Shown here: one piece after another, positions 45,945 to 54,606 of the stretch
Numbering within the stretch: the first letter of the stretch is position 1
How the letters are laid out: the number at the start of each line of letters is the position of its first letter
Source of the DNA: Paenarthrobacter aurescens TC1
Lineage (GTDB): Bacteria; Actinomycetota; Actinomycetes; Actinomycetales; Micrococcaceae
Assembly (NCBI GenBank): GCA_000014925.1
Contig: CP000474.1
Location: 2,356,001 to 2,420,000 of the forward strand
Length of the DNA: 64,000 nucleotides
Direction: 5' to 3'
Notes under the pieces: model-generated
What the model was told of the DNA's origin: nothing
Database searches by the model: none
What the model saw: only the letters and a program-made list of their open reading frames with translations
Position numbers and translations under genes: made by a program

Positions 45945-47963
45945 GTGTCCGCATCCCGCACTGAACGCCTGTTGAATCTCCTCCTTGCTTTGCTCAATAC
46001 CAAAGTGGGCCTCCCACGTGCCGTGCTGCGCGAAAAGGTTTACCACGATTCGGCGGAGAACGATGTCGCCTTTGGACGGATGTTCGAGCGCGACAAAGTT
46101 GATCTGAAGCACTTTGGCTTCGAGATCGAGACCTTGACGGATCCGCAAAACTTCGGCGCCGACGACCCCGCCTCCACCCGATACCGCATTGGCAAGGACT
46201 CCAACCGGCTGCCCGATGTGAGTTTGACGCCTGCAGAGAGCACCGTGCTGCTGCTCGCTGCACAGTTGTGGGAACGCGCAGCGCTGGGAACCGCAGCCGC
46301 CAACGCCGTCCGCAAGCTGCAGGCAGCCGGAGGCTTCACGGACGTGGACCTCCCAGCAGGGGTCCAGCCCCGGATCAAACCCGCCGGACAAGCTTTCGAC
46401 GACGTCGTTGCAGCCATGCACGGCAAGCACCCGGTCCGCTTCGGCTACCTCGCGGTCAGTACCGGGCGCGAAGAAGTCCGCGAAGTGGAGCCTTGGGGAC
46501 TGGGCAGCCGCTTCGGCCAGTGGTACCTCGTGGGCTTGGACCGGGGGAGGGACGCCAAGAGGCTCTTCAGGCTTTCCCGGATGACCACAGCAGTGAGCGT
46601 GGACACCTCGGGCAGTTTCCATCCGCCGGAGGGTTTCAACGCCCGGGCTGAGCTGGACGCCCTCAACGAGCTTCCCGTTCAGCGGGCCACCCTGGTCGTC
46701 GAAAAGGACAGGTTGCTTGCCCTCCGCAAAAGGGCTGCTTTCATCGAAACGGACCCTGATGAACGCAGCCGGGACCGCATATCTGTGGATTTCCGGGATC
46801 CTGAGCAACTAGCAGAAGAGTTGGCATCCTACGGCCCCTACGTCAAGGTGACCGGACCCGCGGAATTGCGCTCCGCCGTCGTACGCCGCCTCCAAGCAGC
46901 CGCAAACTTTGATGACGTTTCCCCGATACCCGTTGAGTTTCCGGAAGCGGGACGCGCGCCCCGGGCACGCAAGCGCACGTCCGAAGACCAATTGTCCAGG
47001 ATGCTGCAGCTGGTGCCGTTTCTGGTCCACCATCAAGGACTGCATATCCAGCAGGTGGCTGATCATTTTGGCATCAGCCGCAAGGCGTTGATTGACGACC
47101 TGAAGATCCTGATCTGTTCCGGCCTGCCCGAGGGATATCCGGATGACCTGCTGGACATCCAGTGGGAGAACGATCACGTGTATATCTCCGAGCACCTGGA
47201 TTTGAATCGTCCCGTGCGTTTCAGCGAGGACGAAGCGGCCGCGCTACTGACCGGCCTGGCCATGCTGGGCGATCTGCCGGCACTGGCAGGCATGACAGAA
47301 GATGAGTCCGGCAGCGCCTTGGAATCCGTCACCATCAAGCTGACGGGTGCTGCCGGGCAGGCAGCACGATTGGCCGGTTCCGTGTCCGGCCAATCGGTGG
47401 CGCCTGAACAGTCACAGGCTTTCGCTGCCATAACCAGAGCCATCAGGGAAGGTCAGCAATTGAGGCTCAGGTACTTCTCGTTGCAACGCGACGAAGTAAC
47501 CGAGCGTGACGTGGACCCCCTGCGGCTCTACTCGCTGGACAATACGTGGTACTTCGAGGCCTACTGCCACAGCAAGGCCGGCATCAGGAACTTCCGGCTG
47601 GACAGGGTGGAAACCTTGGAGAGCAATGGTCGGCCCGTGTCCGGCGCTGCGACTGCAGAGCAGGATTTTCCGGCCAGGTTGTTCACTCCTGGAGACGACG
47701 ACGTGCTGGTGATCCTCCAGCTGACTCGACAGGGTGCCGGACTGGCTGACGACTACTACGCCGAACGCACGGCCCAACTGCCCGACGGCGGATTGCTCGC
47801 CGAAGTGAGGTTTGGCAATCCGGAGTGGCTGCCGATGTTTGTTTCGCAGCATGGGGGATCCGTTCGAATCCTCGAACCCGGGACCTTGCGGCAGGAAAGC
47901 CGTGCGTGGGTTGACGCGGCCCTGGTGCAGTACGACTCACCTTCGGGCACCAAGGCTGGCTAG
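45945..47963 (+). CDS. pafBC: Fused PafB-PafC WYL-domain transcriptional activator
   Basis: 672 residues, equal to PafB and PafC joined. Each half is winged-helix plus WYL domain: half 1 SASRTERLLNLLLALLNTK and EPWGLGSRFGQWYLVGLD; half 2 from about 345, DQLSRMLQLVPFLVHHQG, and DPLRLYSLDNTWYFEAYC. In mycobacteria the separate proteins form a dimer that activates the RecA-independent DNA damage response. A naturally fused PafBC is known from Arthrobacter aurescens, whose structure has been solved. I take GTG 45945, matching the N-terminus of known PafB, over the GTG at 45897. Confidence 0.95.
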   Translation: MSASRTERLLNLLLALLNTKVGLPRAVLREKVYHDSAENDVAFGRMFERDKVDLKHFGFEIETLTDPQNFGADDPASTRYRIGKDSNRLPDVSLTPAESTVLLLAAQLWERAALGTAAANAVRKLQAAGGFTDVDLPAGVQPRIKPAGQAFDDVVAAMHGKHPVRFGYLAVSTGREEVREVEPWGLGSRFGQWYLVGLDRGRDAKRLFRLSRMTTAVSVDTSGSFHPPEGFNARAELDALNELPVQRATLVVEKDRLLALRKRAAFIETDPDERSRDRISVDFRDPEQLAEELASYGPYVKVTGPAELRSAVVRRLQAAANFDDVSPIPVEFPEAGRAPRARKRTSEDQLSRMLQLVPFLVHHQGLHIQQVADHFGISRKALIDDLKILICSGLPEGYPDDLLDIQWENDHVYISEHLDLNRPVRFSEDEAAALLTGLAMLGDLPALAGMTEDESGSALESVTIKLTGAAGQAARLAGSVSGQSVAPEQSQAFAAITRAIREGQQLRLRYFSLQRDEVTERDVDPLRLYSLDNTWYFEAYCHSKAGIRNFRLDRVETLESNGRPVSGAATAEQDFPARLFTPGDDDVLVILQLTRQGAGLADDYYAERTAQLPDGGLLAEVRFGNPEWLPMFVSQHGGSVRILEPGTLRQESRAWVDAALVQYDSPSGTKAG

Positions 47964-47966
47964 ACT
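47961..47966 (+). promoter_or_regulatory. -10 box overlapping the pafBC stop
   Basis: TAGACT, whose first three bases are the pafBC stop codon, lies 6 bases before the ATG at 47973. Confidence 0.4.
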
Positions 47967-47972
47967 ACTCAA

Positions 47973-48323
47973 ATGCCTTGGTGGTTTTGGATCCTGTTGT
48001 GGATCGCGCTTATAGCCCTTTCGTTGCTCCTTCACCTGACACTGGGCTATCGCTTGTACCGAAAATTCATGTCAACTGTTCATGAACTGGCTGCTGCGGG
48101 TAAACGTTTCAGCAATCTCTCACCTGTCGTGGAAACCTCCGACGTTGACGGCGCGAATCCCCGGCCAGAACCGGGATCCGCAATTTTTGCCTCCCCGGAC
48201 CAGATGCGTCATGATTACCTGACGGCCAAAGCCTTCCGCCAGGAAGTTCGCCGTCAACGGCGCGTCAAGCGCAAAGCCGAGCGCGGTCAGCCGCAATCCC
48301 TGCACGACATTGAAATCAGATAG
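47973..48323 (+). CDS. Small membrane protein of unknown function
   Basis: 116 residues. One membrane helix at about 3-24 (FWILLWIALIALSLLLHLTL) near the N-terminus, a soluble stretch, then a very basic C-terminal end (FRQEVRRQRRVKRKAERG). No known domain is seen. It sits between pafBC and tatA, and the tat genes follow 36 bases later with their own ribosome site. The basic tail could contact lipid or nucleic acid. Function unknown. Confidence 0.8.
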   Translation: MPWWFWILLWIALIALSLLLHLTLGYRLYRKFMSTVHELAAAGKRFSNLSPVVETSDVDGANPRPEPGSAIFASPDQMRHDYLTAKAFRQEVRRQRRVKRKAERGQPQSLHDIEIR

Positions 48324-48359
48324 ACGTAGGATGTATCCAAAAGGAAAGGACCTCCCCAC

Positions 48360-48629
48360 ATGAGGCTCGAAGGCTGGCATCTCATCATTATCATCGTCCT
48401 GGCTCTGGTGCTCTTTGCAGCGCCGAAGCTGCCGTCCATGGCGCGCAGCATTGGGCAGTCGATGCGTATTTTCAAGTCTGAAGTCCGGGAAATGAAGAAG
48501 GATGGTTCTTCCGAGGCGAAGGACTCCCAGGACGCTTCCGACGCCGTAGAAGGCAAGGTAGTAGGCCACCCGGACGTCAAGACCAAGAACAACGGCGAGA
48601 CTGACGTACCGCCCTCCAACCGCGTCTAA
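48360..48629 (+). CDS. tatA: Sec-independent translocase subunit TatA
   Basis: 89 residues. One membrane helix (LIIIIVLALVLFAAPKLPS, 6-24), the hinge and an amphipathic helix (ARSIGQSMRIFKSEVREMKK), then a charged tail. TatA multimers form the path for folded twin-arginine substrates. The Gly/Phe/Pro hinge pattern FAAPKLP is normal for the family. Start ATG 48360 with AAGGAAAGGA upstream; tatC starts 6 bases after the stop. Confidence 0.95.
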   Translation: MRLEGWHLIIIIVLALVLFAAPKLPSMARSIGQSMRIFKSEVREMKKDGSSEAKDSQDASDAVEGKVVGHPDVKTKNNGETDVPPSNRV

Positions 48630-48635
48630 AGAGAA

Positions 48636-49472
48636 GTGGTAGAAACGAAGGGGCGCAAGGCCAACCCCGAAGCCCGGATGGCGCTCCTGGACCACCTCAA
48701 GGAGCTGCGAAACCGGCTCTTCAAGGCTGCAATCGGCGTCATTCTGGGAACAGTGGTGGGCTTCATCGTCTACCAGCCCCTCCTGGAAGCACTGATCAAG
48801 CCGATCAAGGACCTCAATGAAAAAGAGGGACGCGCTGCCACGCTGAACTTTGATGGCGTCGCGAGTTCGTTCGACCTCATGGTTCAGGTATCGGTCTTTC
48901 TCGGTGTGATCCTGGCAAGCCCTGTCTGGATCTACCAACTTTGGGCCTTCATAGTGCCTGGGCTCCACAAGAAGGAGCGGCGCCTCGCACTGTCCTTCGT
49001 GGCAGCAGCGGTCCCGCTGTTCATCGGCGGTGTCCTGCTTGCCTGGCTGGTGCTGCCCAATGCCGTTCGCGTGCTGACCGACTTCACTCCGGTGGGCGGG
49101 TCAAACTTCATCAGCGCTGAAATCTACTTGGCCTTTGTCCTCCGGCTCCTTCTGGCCTTTGGTATCGCATTCCTGGTGCCCGTGGTGCTGGTTGGATTGA
49201 ACCTCGCGGGAATAGTCAAGGGCAAACAGCTCATCAAAAGTTGGCGAATCACCATCTTCCTGGTGTGCTTGTTCGCTGCGATGGCAGCTCCGGGCGCTGA
49301 CGCCATGAGCATGTTCTACCTCGCGGCGCCCATGCTGCTCCTGTTCTTCGCGGCCATCGGCGTCTGCGTCCTGAATGACCGGCGCCGTGAGCGCCGTGCC
49401 ATCAAGCGGGCAGCTGAGACCGAGGCCACTGCAGACATCGCAACCCCGGCCACGGATCTGGAGAATCTCTAG
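48636..49472 (+). CDS. tatC: Sec-independent translocase subunit TatC
   Basis: 278 residues with six membrane helices. TatC binds twin-arginine signals. The cytoplasmic N-terminus (MALLDHLKELRNRLFKAAIG) and the first-loop motif VSVFLGVILASPVWIYQLW are typical, and the IYLAFVLRLLLAFGIAFLVP helix is near the end. GTG start. Cytoplasmic tail of about 30 residues, Arg/Glu-rich. Same order (tatA-tatC-helY) as in mycobacteria. Confidence 0.95.
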   Translation: MVETKGRKANPEARMALLDHLKELRNRLFKAAIGVILGTVVGFIVYQPLLEALIKPIKDLNEKEGRAATLNFDGVASSFDLMVQVSVFLGVILASPVWIYQLWAFIVPGLHKKERRLALSFVAAAVPLFIGGVLLAWLVLPNAVRVLTDFTPVGGSNFISAEIYLAFVLRLLLAFGIAFLVPVVLVGLNLAGIVKGKQLIKSWRITIFLVCLFAAMAAPGADAMSMFYLAAPMLLLFFAAIGVCVLNDRRRERRAIKRAAETEATADIATPATDLENL

Positions 49473-49484
49473 ACCTTGGGCCAC

Positions 49485-49490
49485 TAGGCT
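49485..49490 (+). promoter_or_regulatory. -10 box of helY, predicted leaderless
   Basis: TAGGCT is followed by 6 bases and ATG at 49497; no ribosome site is seen. Confidence 0.45.
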
Positions 49491-49496
49491 TGATGC

Positions 49497-52472
49497 ATGT
49501 CCTCCACTTCCGGGTCTTCATCACCATCAGACCGTTATCAGGCGGCAGCCCAGCGGGCAGCTGAGTCGAAAACTTACTTGGGCGCGTTCGCCCGTACCTT
49601 GGACTTTGACCTGGACGACTTCCAACGTGAGGCGTGCAGGTCGCTCCAGGAAGGCCGCGGCGTTCTGGTGGCAGCCCCCACCGGCGCTGGTAAGACGATC
49701 GTTGGCGAATTCGCGATCTACCTGGCCTTGGAACGGGGACTTAAGGCCTTTTACACCACGCCCATCAAGGCCCTGAGCAACCAGAAGTACTCGGAACTGG
49801 CGGCAAAATACGGACCCGCGAACGTTGGCTTGCTGACAGGTGACACCACCATCAACGGAGAAGCTCCCGTAGTGGTCATGACCACCGAAGTTCTTCGAAA
49901 CATGCTTTACGCTGATTCTGAAACCCTTGGCGACCTGGGGTTTGTGGTGATGGACGAAGTTCATTACCTGGCAGATCGATTCCGCGGCGCCGTCTGGGAA
50001 GAAGTCATCATCCACTTGCCCAGCGAAGTGCAGGTTGCCTCGCTGAGTGCCACAGTTTCCAATGCGGAAGAGTTCGGCGCCTGGCTGGATACGGTCAGGG
50101 GCGATACGGACGTCATCGTCTCCGAACACCGTCCTGTACCCCTTTGGCAGCACGTCATGGTGGGCCGGGAAATTGTGGATCTCTTTGCCGGCGACACGAC
50201 CTTCGACGAGATTGCGCCCCAGGCACCTGGTGCACGGGAAACCGAAGTGCCGGATCTTTCCGAAGCGGACGAGGTACTGACCGAGCCGGCCCCTACTGAT
50301 CGACGACGTCCCGCAGCCAAGCGCATGTCCGCAAACACAGTCCGCCAGGCAGTCACTGGCCCCGAGTTCGAAGTGAACCCGGACCTCTTGGCCATGGCGC
50401 GCTCAGAGAGCCGGATGAACATGAATGGCCGATTTGGCCATGGTGGCCGGAGTCGTCGGCGCCAGGACCGGTACCGCGATGACCGGCAGCAATCCGAGCA
50501 GCGCAGTCCGGTGCGGAAGGCCAGCCGCCCCCAGGTCATTGAGAGCCTCAGGCGCCAGGATCTTCTGCCCGCCATTACCTTCATTTTCTCCAGGGCAGGT
50601 TGTGACGCTGCCGTAGCGCAGTGCGCGGCATCGGGACTTTGGCTGACCACCGAACGTGAACAGCAGATCATTGCCCAGCGGGTGGACGAGGCGAGCCACG
50701 AGATTCCCGCTGACGACCTCGACGTCCTCGGATTCTGGGGCTGGCGCGACGGCCTTGTCAGGGGCTTCGCGGCCCACCACGCAGGCATGCTTCCAACGTT
50801 CAAGGAAGTAGTGGAGAAGCTCTTTGCCGACGGCTTGGTCAAGGCAGTCTTCGCCACCGAAACACTGGCCCTTGGTGTCAACATGCCTGCACGCTGCGTG
50901 GTGCTGGAAAAGCTGGAAAAGTTCAACGGCGAAGCTCACGTCAACATCACTGCGGGGGAGTACACCCAGCTCACAGGCCGCGCGGGACGTCGAGGCATTG
51001 ATGTCGAAGGCCATGCCGTTGTGCTGTGGCAGCCGGGTACTGATCCGGCCGCCGTAGCCGGACTCGCCTCCCGGCGTACGTACCCCCTGAACTCCAGCTT
51101 CAGGCCTACGTACAACATGAGCATCAATCTGATTGCCCAGTTCGGACGGGTCCGGGCACGCGAAATCCTAGAGTCCTCCTTTGCCCAGTTCCAGGCTGAC
51201 CGCTCAGTGGTGGGCCTTGCACGGCAGGTGCGTGGGCGTGAAGAGTCGCTGGCGGGCTACGCCAAGTCCATGGAGTGCCACCTGGGCGACTTCACCGAGT
51301 ACGCAAAGCTCCGGCGTGAACTCAGTGATGCCGAGAATTTCGCTGCCCGCGACCACCATCGCGCCCGGAAATCCCATGTTGCTGATTCCCTCACACGCTT
51401 GATCCCCGGCGACGTCATCAGCATCTACAGCGGCCGACTTGCCGGTCATGCCGTTGTGCTGGAGGTGGACCCCAATGCCCGGGAACCACGCCCCTCCGTG
51501 CTCACCTCTGACAACCAGCTGCGACGCATCGGTGTCCATGACCTCGATGGTCCCGTGTCACCGATAACACGTATCCGCATTCCGAAATCCTTCAATGCCA
51601 AGGTTCCCAAAGCCCGCAGGGACCTCGCTTCCTCCATGCGGCACGCCATCAGCGAGGACGCTCCCCAAAGCCGCCGTAACAGCAGGCACGAAGACTTCGG
51701 GCTCGGCGCCCGCCTGCCGGATCAAGAGAAGAAAATCGCAGATCTTCGCCGGGCACTGCGTGCTCATCCATGCCATGGGTGCAGCGAACGCGAAGACCAT
51801 GCACGGTGGTCGGAGCGCTGGTGGAAACTGCGCAGGGAGACCGACGGCCTGGTCCGGCAGATCCAAGGCAGAACCAACACCATTGCCAAGACGTTCGACC
51901 GCGTCTGCGATGTTCTTTCGGTTTACGGTTACCTGGAAACCAGCGACGCCGGCCATGTCACCATCAGCACCGATGGGCAACGGCTGCGCCGGATCTATGG
52001 AGAGAAGGACCTGCTCATCTCCCAGACTGTTCGGCGGGGCGCCATCAACGACCTCGATGCCGCCGAACTGGCTTCGTTTGCCAGCACCTTGGTTTACCAG
52101 GCCAAACGGGAAGACCGCGGGCTGCGGCCCAAGATGCCTAGCGTCTCACTGGAATCGGCCATAGACATCGTCATCCGTGAATGGTCGCAGCTGGAAGACA
52201 CCGAGGAACGCAACAGGCTGCCTTTGACGGGCGAACCGGAACTCGGACTGATGTGGCCCATGTACAAGTGGGCCAAGGGGCGCCACCTTCAGGACGTGCT
52301 CAGCGGAACGGACCTCGCGGCCGGAGACTTTGTGCGCTGGGCGAAGCAAGTGGTGGACCTCCTTGACCAGCTGGCCAAGATCCCGCAACTGGACCCGCGT
52401 TTGGCCCGCATCTGCCGTGAATCCATTGACTTGGTCCGCCGCGGCGTGGTGGCTTACTCCACGGTGGCTTAG
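49497..52472 (+). CDS. helY: DEAD/DEAH-box Ski2-like helicase (HelY)
   Basis: 991 residues. Relative of yeast Mtr4/Ski2 exosome helicases. Walker A APTGAGKT (about 60-68), DEVH at 153-156 (VMDEVHYLADRF), SAT motif LSATVSNAEEFG, and helicase C motif VI QLTGRAGRRGIDVEG. A 150-residue variable part between the two RecA folds is rich in Arg (RRRQDRYRDDRQQSEQR) and is likely disordered. The end carries a DSHCT-type domain (FASTLVYQAKREDRGLR to the stop). Probably unwinds or remodels RNA; the bacterial role is unsettled. Confidence 0.93.
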   Translation: MSSTSGSSSPSDRYQAAAQRAAESKTYLGAFARTLDFDLDDFQREACRSLQEGRGVLVAAPTGAGKTIVGEFAIYLALERGLKAFYTTPIKALSNQKYSELAAKYGPANVGLLTGDTTINGEAPVVVMTTEVLRNMLYADSETLGDLGFVVMDEVHYLADRFRGAVWEEVIIHLPSEVQVASLSATVSNAEEFGAWLDTVRGDTDVIVSEHRPVPLWQHVMVGREIVDLFAGDTTFDEIAPQAPGARETEVPDLSEADEVLTEPAPTDRRRPAAKRMSANTVRQAVTGPEFEVNPDLLAMARSESRMNMNGRFGHGGRSRRRQDRYRDDRQQSEQRSPVRKASRPQVIESLRRQDLLPAITFIFSRAGCDAAVAQCAASGLWLTTEREQQIIAQRVDEASHEIPADDLDVLGFWGWRDGLVRGFAAHHAGMLPTFKEVVEKLFADGLVKAVFATETLALGVNMPARCVVLEKLEKFNGEAHVNITAGEYTQLTGRAGRRGIDVEGHAVVLWQPGTDPAAVAGLASRRTYPLNSSFRPTYNMSINLIAQFGRVRAREILESSFAQFQADRSVVGLARQVRGREESLAGYAKSMECHLGDFTEYAKLRRELSDAENFAARDHHRARKSHVADSLTRLIPGDVISIYSGRLAGHAVVLEVDPNAREPRPSVLTSDNQLRRIGVHDLDGPVSPITRIRIPKSFNAKVPKARRDLASSMRHAISEDAPQSRRNSRHEDFGLGARLPDQEKKIADLRRALRAHPCHGCSEREDHARWSERWWKLRRETDGLVRQIQGRTNTIAKTFDRVCDVLSVYGYLETSDAGHVTISTDGQRLRRIYGEKDLLISQTVRRGAINDLDAAELASFASTLVYQAKREDRGLRPKMPSVSLESAIDIVIREWSQLEDTEERNRLPLTGEPELGLMWPMYKWAKGRHLQDVLSGTDLAAGDFVRWAKQVVDLLDQLAKIPQLDPRLARICRESIDLVRRGVVAYSTVA

Positions 52473-52521
52473 CGCGTCCCTTCCCTGATTGACAGTTTTC
52501 AACGCTCGAGGAGCACAACGC

Positions 52522-54180
52522 ATGAACCAGCCAGGCGTGCCAGCCGGCCAAGACCACAACACCAAGTACCGCAAGGTCACGATGTATCGCAACGGTTCGA
52601 TCTATACCGCAGCCGACCCCTTTGCCACCGCCATGGTGGTGGACGGCGACACCGTAGCCTGGGTGGGCTCCGAGCAGGCAGCCACCTCCATCGCTGACTC
52701 ATCCATGGACATCATCGATCTCCGGGGTGCCCTCCTTGCGCCCGGATTCGTGGACTCACATGCACACCTGACGGAGACAGGCCTTGCCCTGTCCGGTCTG
52801 AAGCTCGCAGCGGTGCGTTCGGCCAAGGAACTGCTCGACGCCGTTGCCTCCGCCGGCGGTACGGGCACAGTCCTGGGCCACGGTTGGGATGAAACCGCGT
52901 GGGAAAATCCTGTGCTCCCTACCCTTGAAGAGCTCGAAAGGGCATCCGGTGGACGGCACGTCTATCTTTCACGCATCGACGTCCACTCAGCCCTCGTGTC
53001 CTCCTCGCTGGCCGCGGCCGCAGGGTTGAATGGCCTCGACGGGTTCTCCGGAGTCGCACGCGTGGTGCGGGCAGCACACACCGCATCCCGGTTGACGGCG
53101 CGGATGTTCCCGGAGTCCGAAAGGCGCGGGTACCAGGAGCAGGCCCTGCAGGAGGCCGCGTCCCATGGATATGTAGCCATGGCCGAGATGTCCGCACCAC
53201 ACATTTGCGGATCCGAAGACCTGAGGATGGCCGCCTCGTGGAACCGCCACGGAGACAAGCCCGAGGTGCTCCCTTATTGGGGCGAGCTGGCGACGTCGGA
53301 GGAGCACGCCCAGGCCATACTGGACGCCTTGGGTACCGAGGTTCTGGGCCTGGCCGGTGACCTCAACATGGACGGTTCCATCGGTTCCCGCACGGCAGCC
53401 CTCCTGGACGACTACGCCGACGCACCGGGCCACCGCGGGAGTTTGTACCTTTCAGTGGACGATGCCACCAAGCACCTGATATCCACGTCCCTTCTGGGGG
53501 TCCAGGCAGGCTTCCACGTCATAGGTGACGCCGGACTGGGCGCAGTACTGGACGCACTGGATGCAGCAGCGGACGAAGTGGGGGAGCAGCGCATCCGGGC
53601 AGCCGGCCACCGCCTTGAGCACGTGGAGATGGCAGACCAGTCCGCCATCGATCGGCTGGCCAAGTACTCCGTGTCGGTCAGCGTTCAGCCTGGTTTCGAC
53701 GCCGCATGGGGTGCCTCAGGCGGGCTCTACGAGCAGCGTTTGGGTGGCCGCAGCCAAACGATGAACCCCTTTGCATCCTTCTACGCAAGCGGCGTGCCTA
53801 TCGCTTTCGGCAGCGACAGCCCAGTCACGCCTCTCCGCCCGTGGTCGAGCGTACGAGCCTGCCTGGAGCACAGCAACCCGGAGCAAAGAATTTCGGCTCG
53901 TGCCGCGTTCTTGGGCCACACACGTGCGGGGTGGCGGGCCACCAAGCACCGGAACCCCCTGATGGGCCAGCTGGTGCCGGGGGCTCCTGCGAGTTTCGCC
54001 GTCTGGGAAGTGGACGAACTGATGGTTCAGGTGGCTGATAGCCGAGTACAGTCATGGAGCACGGACCCCCGGGCGCGGACGCCCCTTCTGCCTGCTCTGG
54101 ACACCGGCAGCGATCCCCGTTGCCTGCAGACGGTCCGCGAGGGACATGAGCTCTTCGCCCACGAATCGCTCAGGGTGTAA
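52522..54180 (+). CDS. Amidohydrolase family protein (YtcJ-like)
   Basis: 552 residues, metal-dependent hydrolase. FVDSHAHLTETG holds the HxH metal ligands at the start of the barrel, HRLEHVEMAD another His, and FGSDSPVTPLRPW the Asp near the end. Composite beta-sandwich segments (ALLAPGF) flank the barrel. YtcJ relatives act on N-acyl or cyclic amides, but the substrate is not visible here. ATG 52522 follows CGAGGAGCACAA. Downstream is the 426-base interval described below. Confidence 0.87.
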   Translation: MNQPGVPAGQDHNTKYRKVTMYRNGSIYTAADPFATAMVVDGDTVAWVGSEQAATSIADSSMDIIDLRGALLAPGFVDSHAHLTETGLALSGLKLAAVRSAKELLDAVASAGGTGTVLGHGWDETAWENPVLPTLEELERASGGRHVYLSRIDVHSALVSSSLAAAAGLNGLDGFSGVARVVRAAHTASRLTARMFPESERRGYQEQALQEAASHGYVAMAEMSAPHICGSEDLRMAASWNRHGDKPEVLPYWGELATSEEHAQAILDALGTEVLGLAGDLNMDGSIGSRTAALLDDYADAPGHRGSLYLSVDDATKHLISTSLLGVQAGFHVIGDAGLGAVLDALDAAADEVGEQRIRAAGHRLEHVEMADQSAIDRLAKYSVSVSVQPGFDAAWGASGGLYEQRLGGRSQTMNPFASFYASGVPIAFGSDSPVTPLRPWSSVRACLEHSNPEQRISARAAFLGHTRAGWRATKHRNPLMGQLVPGAPASFAVWEVDELMVQVADSRVQSWSTDPRARTPLLPALDTGSDPRCLQTVREGHELFAHESLRV

Positions 54181-54250
54181 AGCAGGAATTTCCATCGGCA
54201 CAGTGCCGCCTGATCTGCGACGACAGACGAAACCGCAGGTCATTGGCCGG

Positions 54251-54278
54251 TTGACACCCTAAGGTGAGTCCGTAGCAT
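54251..54278 (+). promoter_or_regulatory. Promoter in the gap before ppm1
   Basis: TTGACA (54251-54256) and TAGCAT (54273-54278) are 16 bases apart; transcription would begin about 54285, just upstream of a long hairpin. Confidence 0.5.
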
Positions 54279-54284
54279 TGAGGC

Positions 54285-54510
54285 TCAACGGACAATCAAC
54301 GCAGACGCTGTGGCCGTAGCGTGGTGGTCCGGTCGTGGCCGGAGCGCATTCATGGTGGCGGCAGATGAGTGGGCAGGTCCACAGCGACCCGGAAAACAGT
54401 GCGTTTGCGGTTTCGTCCTCCGACGCCACTGGTCCCGGGCTTGTGGACCTGCCCGCCAGCGCCCCGCCACTGCCTGCGACCATGTGTCCGGCGCCACAGC
54501 CGCCAAATGA
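54285..54510 (+). ncRNA. Candidate rod-like noncoding RNA
   Basis: The 426 bases between the amidohydrolase and ppm1 (54181-54606) hold no convincing gene. About 195 of them can fold into one long imperfect hairpin from 54307 to 54500. Paired segments from outside in: 54307-54314 with 54493-54500; 54338-54343 with 54487-54492; 54351-54356 with 54479-54484; 54360-54364 with 54470-54474; a perfect 13-bp stem 54371-54383 with 54442-54454; 54388-54392 with 54435-54439; 54397-54401 with 54427-54431. Large asymmetric internal loops separate them. The topology is like 6S RNA; the promoter above starts near its base. No U-run terminator follows. Identity is inference. Confidence 0.4.
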
Positions 54511-54526
54511 GTCCTTGCCGTCGTCC

Positions 54527-54532
54527 TATAAT
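54527..54532 (+). promoter_or_regulatory. TATAAT -10 box of ppm1
   Basis: A perfect TATAAT sits 74 bases before the ppm1 start codon. No good -35 lies at 16-18 bases (CAAATG at 54504-54509 is the closest). Leader of about 67 bases would contain AAGGAAAGG. Confidence 0.45.
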
Positions 54533-54606
54533 GGAGAGTTGCGCCAGAACGCCAGCCGTAAGGCTGCTCCGGCACACTGACCGCTCCATCAAGGAAAGGC
54601 CTCTTC

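Noticed and set aside
54335..54580. An 81-codon frame in the 54181-54606 gap
   Set aside because: GTG start without ribosome site, proline and serine composition without a fold; the same bases form a long hairpin.
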